Shown one piece after another: positions 7,618-14,501 of a stretch of 14,501 nt of DNA. The notes beneath the pieces are model-generated. The model ran no database searches, was not told the DNA's origin, and was given only the letters and a program-made list of their open reading frames with translations. Position 1 is the stretch's first letter; every line of letters begins with the position of its first letter. The DNA comes from Gemmatimonadales bacterium (GTDB lineage: Bacteria > Gemmatimonadota > Gemmatimonadetes > Palauibacterales > Palauibacteraceae): positions 1 to 14,501 of the forward strand of contig DAOVWI010000042.1 of assembly GCA_030636765.1 (NCBI GenBank). Direction: 5' to 3'. The position numbers and the translations under genes are program-made.

Positions 7618-8193
7618 ATGGAACGCGCGCAGTGTCTTGAGCTGCTGTACCCCGAACTCCAGGACAAGCTGGTGGTGACCATCATGGGCGCCTGCGCCCA
7701 GGAGCTGTACGACCTCGGGCACCGAGAGAGCTTCTTCTACCTGCAGCACGCGATGGGGCTCGCCTCGTCGATCGGCCTTGGGCTGGCGCTGCACCTGCCG
7801 GAAGAGCGTGTCGTCGTGTTGGACGGAGATGGCTCCGTGCTGATGAACCTGGGGACGCTCACCACCCTGGCCCGCTACCGACCCAGAAACCTGCTTCACA
7901 TCATCTTCGACAACGAGAGCTTGTTGTCCACCGGCGGCTTCGACTCGCAGACGACCTCCGGCATCACCGATCTGGCCGCCATCGCTCGTGGCGCGGGGAT
8001 CCAACATGTCGTAACCGCAGGCACCCTCATGGAGTTCGGCGAGGCGGCGCTGGAAGCGCTGGAGCGCGACGACCTGAGCGTGATCGTCGCCAAGGTGGAT
8101 GCCGTGGGTCCGGACTTGTACGGCATGGATCTGCAGCTGCCCGAGAACGCATTTCGGTTCCGGCGCCACATCCTGGACCGGAAGCAGGCCTGA
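7618..8193 (+). CDS. ThDP-dependent decarboxylase, TPP-binding (beta) subunit, sulfopyruvate/phosphonopyruvate decarboxylase-like
   Basis: A 191-residue protein matching the C-terminal TPP-binding domain of ThDP enzymes, such as the ComE subunit of sulfopyruvate decarboxylase. Seen: AMGLASSIGLGLAL (45-58), the ThDP/Mg motif beginning GDGS (70-73) and closing with DNE (98-100) after the expected 26 residues, and STGG (104-107). The ATG at 7618 follows GAGAGGACCCC. The partner pyrimidine-binding subunit is encoded 15 bp downstream, so the two should form one active enzyme that decarboxylates a 2-oxo acid to an aldehyde. The substrate is unknown: the coenzyme M intermediate sulfopyruvate and phosphonopyruvate are the known substrates of relatives, but no coenzyme M or phosphonate genes are in view. 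The TPP-binding subunit comes first, the reverse of the usual alpha-then-beta order. Confidence 0.85.
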   Translation: MERAQCLELLYPELQDKLVVTIMGACAQELYDLGHRESFFYLQHAMGLASSIGLGLALHLPEERVVVLDGDGSVLMNLGTLTTLARYRPRNLLHIIFDNESLLSTGGFDSQTTSGITDLAAIARGAGIQHVVTAGTLMEFGEAALEALERDDLSVIVAKVDAVGPDLYGMDLQLPENAFRFRRHILDRKQA

Positions 8194-8208
8194 CACGCCG
8201 GAGGCAGG

Positions 8209-8718
8209 ATGACCGTCTCGTACGAGAACTCCAAGATCATCTTCGACGGGATCAAGGCCGCCGGCATCCGGACGGTATCGGCCCTCCCGGAGACCTGGCT
8301 CGGGCTCGTCCTACAGCGCGCCGAGGACGATCCGGAGCTGGAGCTCATCCAGGTCGCCAAGGAGGAAGAGGCGATCGGCATCGCCGCCGGCGCCTACTTC
8401 GCCGGCGAACCGCACCTGCTGCTCATGCAGAACCATGGCTTCCTGGCGGCCATCAACGGGATCGTCTCCCTGGCGCAACTTTACAGTATCCCGCTCTGCA
8501 TGCTCATCGCGCTGCGCGGTCACTGGGGCGAACCCTACGCGTGGCACACGCGTGGAGGCATCGTCACCGAGGGCGTCCTGCGGGCCCTGGCCATTCCGTT
8601 CGAGTACGCCCGCGATCCGGCCAAGGTCGCCGCGCAGATCCGGGACGCCTACACCTTCTCGGAAAGCTCGCTCTCCCCCGTCGCCCTGCTCCTTACGCGC
8701 GACCTGATGGAGGACTGA
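8209..8718 (+). CDS. ThDP-dependent decarboxylase, pyrimidine-binding (alpha) subunit, sulfopyruvate decarboxylase-like
   Basis: A 169-residue protein matching the N-terminal PYR domain of ThDP enzymes, like the ComD subunit of sulfopyruvate decarboxylase. Seen: KEEEAIGIAAGAYFAG (51-66), where a Glu of the EEE run is the expected activator of the ThDP aminopyrimidine, and LLMQNHGFLAAINGI (71-85), close to the family's MQNSGLGN pattern but with HGF in place of SGL. GGAGG lies 4 nt before the ATG. The stop is followed by the next ATG with one base between, so translation is probably coupled. Known enzymes of this type decarboxylate a 3-substituted pyruvate. Which one is used here is not visible from sequence; the His76 change near the active site hints at a different substrate. 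Confidence 0.85.
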   Translation: MTVSYENSKIIFDGIKAAGIRTVSALPETWLGLVLQRAEDDPELELIQVAKEEEAIGIAAGAYFAGEPHLLLMQNHGFLAAINGIVSLAQLYSIPLCMLIALRGHWGEPYAWHTRGGIVTEGVLRALAIPFEYARDPAKVAAQIRDAYTFSESSLSPVALLLTRDLMED

Positions 8719-8719
8719 C

Positions 8720-9535
8720 ATGTCCGGCGTGCTCGATCGGTTGATCCACGAGCTCAGCTCGGGGGCGTTGCAGGTGATCGATCTCTCCCGGCCGCTCGGC
8801 CCCGAGACGGCGGTGATCGAGCTTCCTCCGCCGTTCGCCCCGTCGCCCGGCGTGACGGTGGAGGAAATCTCCCACTACGACGAGCGCGGCCCCGCCTGGT
8901 ACTGGAACCGTCTGGCTTTCGGCGAGCACACCGGCACCCACTTCGACGCGCCGATCCACTGGATCACCGGACGCGAGCTGCCCGACAACGCCTGCGACAC
9001 GATCCCCGCCGACCGCTTCCTCGGCCCCGCCTGCGTTCTGGACGTCACGGCCGAGGTCGCGACCGACCCGGACTTTCTTCTCGTGCCGCCGCTCATCGAG
9101 GCGTGGGAGAGCGAGCACGGCCGAATCCTGGCCGGAGCGTGGGTGCTGCTCCGAACCGGGTGGAGCGAGCGGACGGACCCGGCCGCCTTCCTGAACGTGG
9201 GCGAGGATGGCCCGCACTCACCCGGATTCCACCCGGCCGCCGTGGAGCTGCTGGCGCGGGAGCGCGATGTCCTGGGGCTCGGAGTGGAAACGGTGGGTAC
9301 CGACGCCGGACAGGCGGGGAGCTTCGAGCCGCCGTTCCCGGCCCACACGATCATGCACGGTGCCGGGAAGTTTGGTCTCGCGAGCCTGTGCAACCTGGAC
9401 CGGCTCCCCCCCACGGGCGCGATCCTGATCGCCGCGCCCCTCAAGATCGTCAACGGGAGCGGGAGCCCGGCCCGCGTCCTCGCGATCGTTCCCGCGTGGG
9501 GCACGCCAGCACAACTCGCAAGGGGTGAAAGCTGA
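8720..9535 (+). CDS. Cyclase family protein (kynurenine formamidase-like metal hydrolase)
   Basis: A 271-residue protein of the cyclase/KynB-like family, which hydrolyses amides or lactones using a bound metal. Seen: DLSRPL (21-26), typical of the family N-terminus, and the metal-binding signature HTGTHFDAPIH (70-80) with H70, H74, D76 and H80 as probable ligands. Later, GVETVGTDAG (about 192-201) and the PPFPAHTIMHGAGK stretch fit the C-terminal half of the family. The gene starts one base after the previous stop and ends in TGATG, overlapping the next start by one base, so the genes are translationally coupled. Members include kynurenine formamidase and polyketide cyclase-like enzymes; without tryptophan-pathway genes nearby, a kynurenine role is not supported. 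It may act just before or after the ThDP decarboxylase in one pathway. Confidence 0.88.
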   Translation: MSGVLDRLIHELSSGALQVIDLSRPLGPETAVIELPPPFAPSPGVTVEEISHYDERGPAWYWNRLAFGEHTGTHFDAPIHWITGRELPDNACDTIPADRFLGPACVLDVTAEVATDPDFLLVPPLIEAWESEHGRILAGAWVLLRTGWSERTDPAAFLNVGEDGPHSPGFHPAAVELLARERDVLGLGVETVGTDAGQAGSFEPPFPAHTIMHGAGKFGLASLCNLDRLPPTGAILIAAPLKIVNGSGSPARVLAIVPAWGTPAQLARGES

Positions 9536-10125
9536 TGCCCTGGATCCGTCAGATACCGATCGACGAGGCCACCGGGCTCCTGAAGCGCGAGCTGGACAAG
9601 GCGATCCGGCGGGCGGGGCGCGTCTGGAACATCCTGCACATCATGAGCCTCAACCCGCGGGCGCTGAAGAGCAGCATGGAGTTCTACGGGGCCGTGATGT
9701 TCGGCTCGTCGCCCCTCACGCGGGCCCAACGCGAGCTCCTCGCCACCGTGGTGTCGGCGGAGCTCGACTGCCACTACTGAACGCAGGCGCACGCGCACGA
9801 CCTCCGGGCCGAGGTCTCCGATCTTTACGACGATCCGGCGGAAGCCGACCGCTTCGTCCACTCGGTGGCGAGGGAGTGGCGGACCGCGCCGCTGTCGCCC
9901 GCCGACCGGGCGCTCTGCGAGTTCGCCGCCAAGCTCACCCACCGGCAGAACGAGATGACGGCCGACGACGTGGACGAGCTTCGGGCGCACCGGCTGGACG
10001 ACACGGCGATCCACGACGCGGCGCAGGTGATCGCCTACTTCAACTACATCACGCGGATCGCCGACGCCCTGGGGGTCGAGCCGGAGACGTTCATCGGGCC
10101 GTGGGGAGAGCCACCCGTTCAGTGA
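9535..10125 (+). CDS. AhpD-like peroxidase-related selenoprotein, Sec at codon 82 (in-frame TGA)
   Basis: Read through the TGA at 9778-9780, this is a 196-residue carboxymuconolactone-decarboxylase/AhpD-fold peroxidase-related protein; without read-through it would be an 81-residue fragment. AhpD residues E118, C130, C133 and H137 align with E67, C79, U82 and H86: E-x11-C-H-Y-U-x3-H, with the TGA exactly at the second redox Cys. Homology continues in the same frame after the TGA (LSPADRALCEFAAKLT, then AYFNYITRIADALG) to a normal TGA at 10123-10125. A SECIS-like hairpin lies at 9799-9816. The frame has no other stop or indel, arguing against simple decay. Inference: Sec replaces the resolving or peroxidatic Cys in a thiol peroxidase or disulfide reductase. 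It is the last gene of the operon, coupled by TGATG to the cyclase gene. A point mutation of TGC/TGT to TGA is the main alternative. Confidence 0.85.
9778..9816 (+). promoter_or_regulatory. Candidate bacterial SECIS element with its UGA
   Basis: After the TGA (9778-9780) come 18 nt, then a perfect 6-bp stem GACCTC (9799-9804) / GAGGTC (9811-9816) closing the 6-nt loop CGGGCC. Loop start is 24 nt after the TGA, within the roughly 16-37 nt window used for bacterial SECIS searches. A G is among the first two loop bases, as SelB recognition normally needs. No further pairing extends the stem. Confidence 0.7.
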
Positions 10126-10424
10126 GCCCCGGCGCCCTTCCGCACCTTCACGCCCACGAGCGCGAACGCCGCGCGGGCGACGAGCGGCAGCGAGAGCACA
10201 CTCAGCACGATCGGTAGAACCACGCCGGGGATGCCTCCGAACCCTCCGAGGAGCGCATCCAGGATCCGCCAGACGATGAGGAAGAGAACCAGCATCCCGA
10301 GCAGGCCGATCAACTGACGGGGGCCCGAGCCGCCCTCCAGCTCCACATTCATCCCTCCCAGGTAGAGCGAAGCCGTCGCCCAGAAGACGCAGAACGCTGC
10401 CAGCCATCCCAGCATCGGGGTCAC
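10119..10424 (-). CDS. Small three-helix membrane protein, unknown function
   Basis: A 101-residue hydrophobic protein. I chose GTG 10424 because AAGAGG lies 9 nt upstream; ATG 10415, three codons later, is the alternative. The frame continues upstream but that part is Arg/Pro-rich and unlike a membrane protein. Likely helices: about 4-22, 37-58 and 64-90, separated by a Gly-rich acidic loop (24-35) and a Gly-rich turn (59-64). The C-terminus is basic (KVRKG). Its end overlaps the convergent selenoprotein gene by 7 bp, and it is divergent from the carboxylate-amine ligase gene. I do not recognise a family; nothing ties it to either neighbour. Confidence 0.65.
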   Translation of the reverse strand: MTPMLGWLAAFCVFWATASLYLGGMNVELEGGSGPRQLIGLLGMLVLFLIVWRILDALLGGFGGIPGVVLPIVLSVLSLPLVARAAFALVGVKVRKGAGAH

Positions 10425-10659
10425 AGTCTCGATCCTCTTCTCATGGCTTCCTCCATTGCTGAACCTCCAGCGAGCGCCGGCTCGGGGGGTCGGGCCAGGG
10501 CGGTCCTGCGGGACGGGCCAAGGTACTGCCCGCAACGGCCCGTCGCACGACTATGCCGGCGCCGGCGCGCCTTCCGCTTGCCACCCCCCGCGGCGTGCGG
10601 TACGGTGCCGCTTGCGCTCCGCTCCGAACACCACTCCTTCACCGGGAACAGAGGCCGGC
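10425..10659. promoter_or_regulatory. Divergent intergenic region with candidate promoter for the carboxylate-amine ligase gene
   Basis: No convincing gene lies in these 235 bp. The open frame running in from 10456 reads as Arg/Pro/Ala-rich, non-conserved-looking sequence before the true ATG at 10660. A plausible sigma70-type promoter is TTGCCA (10578-10583), a 17-bp spacer and TACGGT (10601-10606). It would give a leader of about 45 nt. The other half should hold the promoter of the minus-strand membrane protein gene, but I see no clear boxes. Confidence 0.4.
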
Positions 10660-11772
10660 ATGAAACCCCCGTCGTTGACGATCGGCATCGAGGAAGAGTA
10701 TCAGATCATCAATCCGGAGACGGGTGAGCTCACGTCGTACATCACCGAGATCCTCGAGTCCGATCACGTTCTCCTGCGCGAGCAGCTGAAGCCGGAGCTG
10801 CACCAATCCGTGGTGGAGGTCGGAAGCACCGTGTGCAAGACCGCCGCGGAGGCGCGTCAGGAGGTGATCCGGCTGAGGCGCCTGGTGTCGGAGAAGGTCG
10901 CCGAAAAGGGCCTCAGGATCGCGGCCGCCGGCACCCACCCCTTCTCTTCGTGGCTCGAGCAGGAGATCACCCCCCTCCAGCGGTATCTGGGAATCCACGA
11001 AGACCTGAGGGAGATCGCGCAGAAGAACCTGGTCTTCGGGATGCACGTGCACATCGGCGTCGAAGACCGCGAGTTCGTGATCGACGCGATGAACGTCGCG
11101 CGATATTTCCTTCCGCATCTTCTCGCCCTCTCCACGAGCTCGCCCTTCTGGATGGGCCGGGACACCGGTCTCAAGTCCTACCGCGCCGTCAGCTGGCGGC
11201 ATTTCCCTCGCACCGGGATCCCCCGTCAGTTCAACAGCTGGGGGGAGTTCGAGGACCTGGTGGAGACGCTCGTACGCACGGAGACGATCCCCGACGGGAC
11301 GAAGCTCTGGTGGGACGTGCGCCCGCACTGGAACTACCCGACTCTGGAGTTCCGTGTCTGCGACATCTGCACCCGTGTGGACGAGGTGATCTGCGTCGCG
11401 GCCCTCTTCCAGGCCATCGTGGCCAAGCTCTGGAAGCTGCGCCGCGACAACCTCACGTTCCGTATCTATCCGGCCGAGCTGATCGAGGAGAACAAGTGGC
11501 GAGCGGCCCGCTATGGGTTCGAGGGCAAGCTGATCGACTTCGGGAAACAGCGCGAGTTCCCCGCATCCGAGATGATCCGCGAGCTGATCGAGTGGTTTGT
11601 GGACGACGTGCTGGACGAGCTGGGAAGCAGGAGTGAGGTCGAGTACGCCTTTCGCATCCTGGAGGAAGGGTCGAGCGCCGATCGGCAGCTGGCTGTCTAC
11701 GAGGAGACGGGTGACATAAAGGCCGTCGTGGAGAGCCTGATCGCGGAAACGGCGGAGGGAGTGTTCGACTGA
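10660..11772 (+). CDS. Carboxylate-amine ligase, GCS2/YbdK family (glutamate-cysteine ligase-like)
   Basis: A 370-residue protein, the usual length of YbdK-type ligases. I start it at ATG 10660 because the family motif IGIEEEYQIINPETGEL begins eight residues in and upstream sequence is not protein-like. Seen: the EEE metal/ATP-binding cluster (11-13), AAAGTHPF (88-95), and KNLVFGMHVHIGV (122-134), all typical of the GCS2 family. These enzymes use ATP to join an amino group to a carboxylate; E. coli YbdK has weak glutamate-cysteine ligase activity, and the true substrate of most members is unknown. It is followed 35 bp later by a transporter gene on the same strand, so the two may be co-transcribed. 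A role in gamma-glutamyl-thiol synthesis is possible but not shown. Confidence 0.92.
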   Translation: MKPPSLTIGIEEEYQIINPETGELTSYITEILESDHVLLREQLKPELHQSVVEVGSTVCKTAAEARQEVIRLRRLVSEKVAEKGLRIAAAGTHPFSSWLEQEITPLQRYLGIHEDLREIAQKNLVFGMHVHIGVEDREFVIDAMNVARYFLPHLLALSTSSPFWMGRDTGLKSYRAVSWRHFPRTGIPRQFNSWGEFEDLVETLVRTETIPDGTKLWWDVRPHWNYPTLEFRVCDICTRVDEVICVAALFQAIVAKLWKLRRDNLTFRIYPAELIEENKWRAARYGFEGKLIDFGKQREFPASEMIRELIEWFVDDVLDELGSRSEVEYAFRILEEGSSADRQLAVYEETGDIKAVVESLIAETAEGVFD

Positions 11773-11807
11773 GGCGTTTCCTGCGCGCCGGCAAGGCGAC
11801 TGAGCGG

Positions 11808-13118
11808 ATGACGCCCCGGCGCATACTTGCCGCCTATTTCACGATCGCGGGGTTGTACACCCTCTCGGCGGCGCTCATCTGGGGCGTCAACACGCTTTTT
11901 CTTCTTGACGCCGGCCTCGACATCTTCGGCGTCTTCGTGGCGAACGCTGCCTTCGCGGCCGGGATGTTCGTATTCGAGATCCCCACGGGAGTGCTCGCCG
12001 ATACCGCCGGCAGGCGCGTGTCCTTCTTGCTCAGCGTCGCGATCCTCGCTCTCACGACGGTGGGATACGTGGCGGTGGCCCGGTTCGGAGGCGGCCTGGG
12101 CGCGTTCGCCGCCGTCTCGGTTCTTATCGGGCTGGGCTTCACGTTCTACTCGGGCGCGGTCGAGGCCTGGCTCGTCGACGCGCTGCACGCCGCCGGCTTC
12201 GAGGGTGAGCTCGATTCGGTGTTCGCGAGGGGCTCGATGGTGAGTGGCGGTGCCATGCTCCTGGGCACGTTGACGGGAGGCGTGCTGGGCAGCATAGACC
12301 TCGCTGTTCCGTACGTGGCCCGCGCAGTCATGCTCGTCGCGGTCTTCGGCGTCGCGTTCTTCACGATGCATGATCTTGGGTTCACGCCTCGAACCATGCG
12401 CGTCCGGGAGCTGCCCAAGGAGATGAGAGCCGTCGCGGCGGCTTCGGTGCGATACGGCTGGCACGAGCGGCCCGTACGCCTCCTGATGCTCTGCTCCTTC
12501 GTACAGTACGGCTTCATGGCGTGGGCGGTTTACGCGTGGCAGCCGTACTTCCTCGAGCTGCTGGGCCGGGACGCGGTGTGGGTCGCCGGCGTGGTGGCAT
12601 CCCTCATGGCCGCCTCGATGATCGCGGGCAACGCGACGGCCGACTGGTTCAGCAGCTTCTGTGGGAAGCGCACGACACTGCTGCTGTGGGCCGCGGGCGT
12701 GCAGACGGTTGCTGCGGTGGGCGTGGGGTTGGCGAGCTCCTTTACCGTGGCCGTCGCGTTCTTCATGATCATGACGGGCGCGGTCGGTGCCGCCGGGCCC
12801 GTCAAGCAGGCGTTCCTGCAGAACAGCATCCCCTCGGAGCAGCGGGCGTCCATCACATCGTTCGACTCGATGTTCGGAAACGGCGGCGGCGTTCTGCAGC
12901 AGGCGGGTCTCGGTTACCTGGCTCGTGTCCGATCGATCGGCGAGGGATACGTGATCGGCGGGGCCTTCACTCTCGCCGCGCAGATCCTTCTCTGGCGGCT
13001 GCGTTCTCTGGGTGCGGACACGGACATCATTGTCGGCCGTCGGGGCGGGGCCCGTGGGTCCTGCCCGGCCCAGGGGATCCCGGAGATAGCTCTCGTCGAC
13101 ACCCGACGGACGCTGTAG
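11808..13118 (+). CDS. Major facilitator superfamily transporter
   Basis: A 436-residue protein with about twelve hydrophobic segments in two groups of six, typical of MFS carriers. The diagnostic loop 2-3 motif is GVLADTAGRR (61-70), with D65, G68, R69 and R70 conserved. A basic/polar stretch near 200-220 (RVRELPKEMRAV) is the central cytoplasmic loop, and the last 25 or so residues form a polar tail. The ATG at 11808 has only a weak upstream purine run, and other starts nearby are possible. It follows the carboxylate-amine ligase gene by 35 bp and may export or import a related compound, but the substrate is not predictable. Its stop is convergent with the lipoprotein gene, 27 bp apart. Confidence 0.88.
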   Translation: MTPRRILAAYFTIAGLYTLSAALIWGVNTLFLLDAGLDIFGVFVANAAFAAGMFVFEIPTGVLADTAGRRVSFLLSVAILALTTVGYVAVARFGGGLGAFAAVSVLIGLGFTFYSGAVEAWLVDALHAAGFEGELDSVFARGSMVSGGAMLLGTLTGGVLGSIDLAVPYVARAVMLVAVFGVAFFTMHDLGFTPRTMRVRELPKEMRAVAAASVRYGWHERPVRLLMLCSFVQYGFMAWAVYAWQPYFLELLGRDAVWVAGVVASLMAASMIAGNATADWFSSFCGKRTTLLLWAAGVQTVAAVGVGLASSFTVAVAFFMIMTGAVGAAGPVKQAFLQNSIPSEQRASITSFDSMFGNGGGVLQQAGLGYLARVRSIGEGYVIGGAFTLAAQILLWRLRSLGADTDIIVGRRGGARGSCPAQGIPEIALVDTRRTL

Positions 13119-13132
13119 TCCGGGCGCCCGGA
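13119..13132. terminator. Perfect 14-bp palindrome between convergent genes, candidate bidirectional terminator
   Basis: TCCGGGCGCCCGGA follows the MFS stop directly and lies 13 bp beyond the convergent gene's stop. It can fold as a GC hairpin with a 4-nt loop on either strand. No T-run follows on either side, so it is not a textbook intrinsic terminator. Confidence 0.35.
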
Positions 13133-13145
13133 TGACTCAAGTTGC

Positions 13146-14318
13146 CTAGGGGCGCCGCCAGATCAGACGCAGCAGGAACGCGAAGATCAGGCCCCCGACG
13201 AATATCAACGCCAGGAGCACGAGCGCCCGTCTGAACGCGTAGTCCACGACCTCGGCGGCGGCCACGGGGGCTCGCCTCAGCGTGCTGTCGGCAATCGCCG
13301 CCACTTGGTCCATCATCGCGATCAGCTCGTTGCCGACTTGCTCCATTACCGCGATCCGCTCGGCCGTGAGCGCTTCCAGCGTCTCGAGTCGCTGGCGGCT
13401 GACCTCCCTGAGCAACGCGAGCAGCTCGTCGCTAAGCGCGTCGACCGCGAAGGCCGCCTGGTCGCCGACCAGCGCGGGAACGGTGTCGGCAAATTCGGCC
13501 AGCCGGAACGCCGACCGGTCGATCGACCCCACGTTTCCCAAAAACTCCTCGACGTCGGCCTCGTCGAGAAGCTCCAAGAGAACCAGCTTCGACTGCCAGC
13601 GTATCTGCTTCGGCATGGCCGCGGCATAGTACTTGAGCCGCTCGCTCAAGTCGGTTGCCTGCATGGCCAGGCTGCCCAGCACCGCCATCCCCCCGGCCTG
13701 GTCCTGCCCCAGCACGTCGGCGAACTCGCTCGCCGTGGTCTCCCGCAGAAACTCCATGCTGGTGATCGGGTGGGAGTCCGCCCAGGCCCGTACGGTCCGC
13801 TCGCCCCAGGGCGCATCACCCGACACCGTCACCGACGCGATGACCTCACCAACGGCTCGCTCGAGCGCCTCCGACGCCTCGACGGCGATCGACTGGAGCG
13901 GGCCGAACGCGTCCCTGCCGGCCCCCGTCGTGAAGAAGTCCCCCATCTGCACGGTGAGCGTCCAGGCGTCCAGGAATCCGATCAGCGGATCCGGCTGGAA
14001 GACCGCGAGATGCATGGCGGGGAGGGCGTTCATCTTCCAGAGGAGAGCGTTCCGCGCGACGTCGGCGTCCTCGGTCACCGCCAGGATCTCGTCGGCCGCG
14101 GTTTCCACGCGTGCCGAGAAGCGCTCCGCGTAGCCGTAGGCATGAATCCTGACCTCCATCGACGTGAGGTCGACGTTCTCGGTGCCGCTCATGAACGCCG
14201 TCTGCCGCGGCGGTGCCGTGGAGCATGAAGCGGCGGCGAGCGCGGCGGCCAGCAGCAAGGCTGGATGCGGATAGAGACGCCGCCGGCGACTCGGAAAGCG
14301 GGGAGCAAGGTTCTTCAT
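13146..14318 (-). CDS. Predicted lipoprotein with C-terminal membrane helix, unknown function
   Basis: A 390-residue protein from ATG 14318, with GAGGAAG 3 nt upstream. A basic N-terminus (RRRRLYPHP) precedes a hydrophobic Ala-rich run ending LAAASC, giving a probable lipidated Cys32; Ala at -3 is not the ideal lipobox residue. The body is mostly helical: LALFQ-like alternation is absent, but long heptad-like stretches at about 145-165 and 285-345 (LLREVSRQRLETLEALTAER) suggest coiled coil. Residues 365-386 form a strong membrane helix followed by RRP at the end. It lies 60 bp after another minus-strand gene that enters from the window edge, so the two may form an operon. I recognise no enzyme motif; the helical body with two membrane attachments suggests a structural or signalling role, which is a guess. 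Confidence 0.8.
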   Translation of the reverse strand: MKNLAPRFPSRRRRLYPHPALLLAAALAAASCSTAPPRQTAFMSGTENVDLTSMEVRIHAYGYAERFSARVETAADEILAVTEDADVARNALLWKMNALPAMHLAVFQPDPLIGFLDAWTLTVQMGDFFTTGAGRDAFGPLQSIAVEASEALERAVGEVIASVTVSGDAPWGERTVRAWADSHPITSMEFLRETTASEFADVLGQDQAGGMAVLGSLAMQATDLSERLKYYAAAMPKQIRWQSKLVLLELLDEADVEEFLGNVGSIDRSAFRLAEFADTVPALVGDQAAFAVDALSDELLALLREVSRQRLETLEALTAERIAVMEQVGNELIAMMDQVAAIADSTLRRAPVAAAEVVDYAFRRALVLLALIFVGGLIFAFLLRLIWRRP

Positions 14319-14378
14319 GACTTCCTCACGGTCGGCTGGGGACCGGTTGGGAGGTCGTCCTATTCCACCGAACCCACG
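14319..14378. other. Short intergenic gap before the lipoprotein gene
   Basis: Sixty bases hold only the lipoprotein ribosome site (GAGGAAG); no promoter or hairpin stands out. Confidence 0.4.
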
Positions 14379-14501
14379 TCAATCACGAAGTAGGATCGTG
14401 AACAGCAAAGCCGGCTCCTCTGTCCCGTCTCCATCGAAGTCAAAGTCCAGGTCGTCGGACAGGAGCGTGAGCGTGAACGCCGTCACCGACTCCTGGAACT
14501 C
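14379..14501 (-). CDS. C-terminal end of an unidentified protein (partial)
   Basis: The last 40 codons of a minus-strand gene enter from the right edge and stop at TGA 14379-14381. The peptide reads as ESVTAFTLTLLSDDLDFDFDG followed by acidic residues and ends LLFTILLRD. The DFDFDGDG run resembles a calcium-binding Asp-rich loop (DxDxDG), as in secreted proteins with dockerin- or thrombospondin-type repeats, but one loop in 40 residues proves nothing. Coding is supported by the open frame and its sensible composition. It is 60 bp upstream of the lipoprotein gene on the same strand. Confidence 0.55.
   Translation of the reverse strand, partial: EFQESVTAFTLTLLSDDLDFDFDGDGTEEPALLFTILLRD

Noticed and set aside
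9535..9780. Reading the AhpD-like gene as two genes or a pseudogene
   Set aside because: The frame is intact on both sides, homology is continuous, the TGA replaces a redox Cys and a SECIS-like hairpin follows. Decay would not be expected to hit that codon. It remains the main alternative.
8875..10407. Minus-strand open frame (510 codons)
   Set aside because: Covers the cyclase and selenoprotein genes in antisense; composition is shadow-like, while the plus strand has clear active-site motifs.
10456..10659. 68-residue N-terminal extension of the carboxylate-amine ligase
   Set aside because: The upstream peptide is low-complexity and unlike the family, which begins near the IGIEEEY motif; a promoter candidate also lies in this stretch.

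Overview
The window is a densely coded, GC-rich stretch from a bacterium. A TPR/beta-barrel exporter, a lipoprotein signal sequence and a polysaccharide export operon point to a diderm (Gram-negative) cell. The phylum cannot be fixed by eye. Gemmatimonadota or another high-GC environmental lineage would fit, but that is a guess. No rRNA, tRNA, insertion sequence, phage gene or CRISPR array was seen.

Left half, minus strand (7486 down past 1): a five-gene exopolysaccharide operon. In order of transcription it encodes (i) a KaiC/RecA-like + receiver-like + degenerate GGDEF protein with the domain order of the cellulose regulator BcsE, (ii) a TPR protein with a C-terminal outer-membrane beta-barrel, like PgaA/BcsC, (iii) a family-2 processive glycosyltransferase of the PgaC/IcaA type, (iv) a small single-pass protein with a Pro/Ala/Glu-rich tail, and (v) a membrane-anchored polysaccharide-deacetylase-like protein cut by the window edge. 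Together they would make, modify and export a surface polysaccharide, probably under c-di-GMP-type control. A BcsE-like regulator beside a Pga-like rather than cellulose-type synthase is unusual. Genes ii, iv and v also carry odd features: in-frame 18-bp repeats, a Pro-rich repeat tail, and a lost metal-ligand His.

Middle, plus strand (7618-10125): a tight four-gene metabolic operon, divergent from the first. It encodes a two-subunit ThDP decarboxylase resembling sulfopyruvate/phosphonopyruvate decarboxylase (TPP-binding subunit first, pyrimidine-binding subunit second), a cyclase/kynurenine-formamidase-family metal hydrolase, and an AhpD-like peroxidase-related protein. The last gene has an in-frame TGA exactly where the family has the second Cys of its CxxC active site. 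A perfect 6-bp stem with a G-rich loop starts 18 nt downstream, at a distance typical of a bacterial SECIS element. I read it as a selenoprotein (C79-x-x-U82), the most striking single observation here.

Right part: a small three-helix membrane protein (minus), a YbdK-type carboxylate-amine ligase (GCS2 family, plus), an MFS transporter (plus), then on the minus strand a lipoprotein with a C-terminal membrane helix and the C-terminal end of an unidentified protein running off the window. The convergent MFS/lipoprotein gene ends are separated by a perfect 14-bp palindrome.
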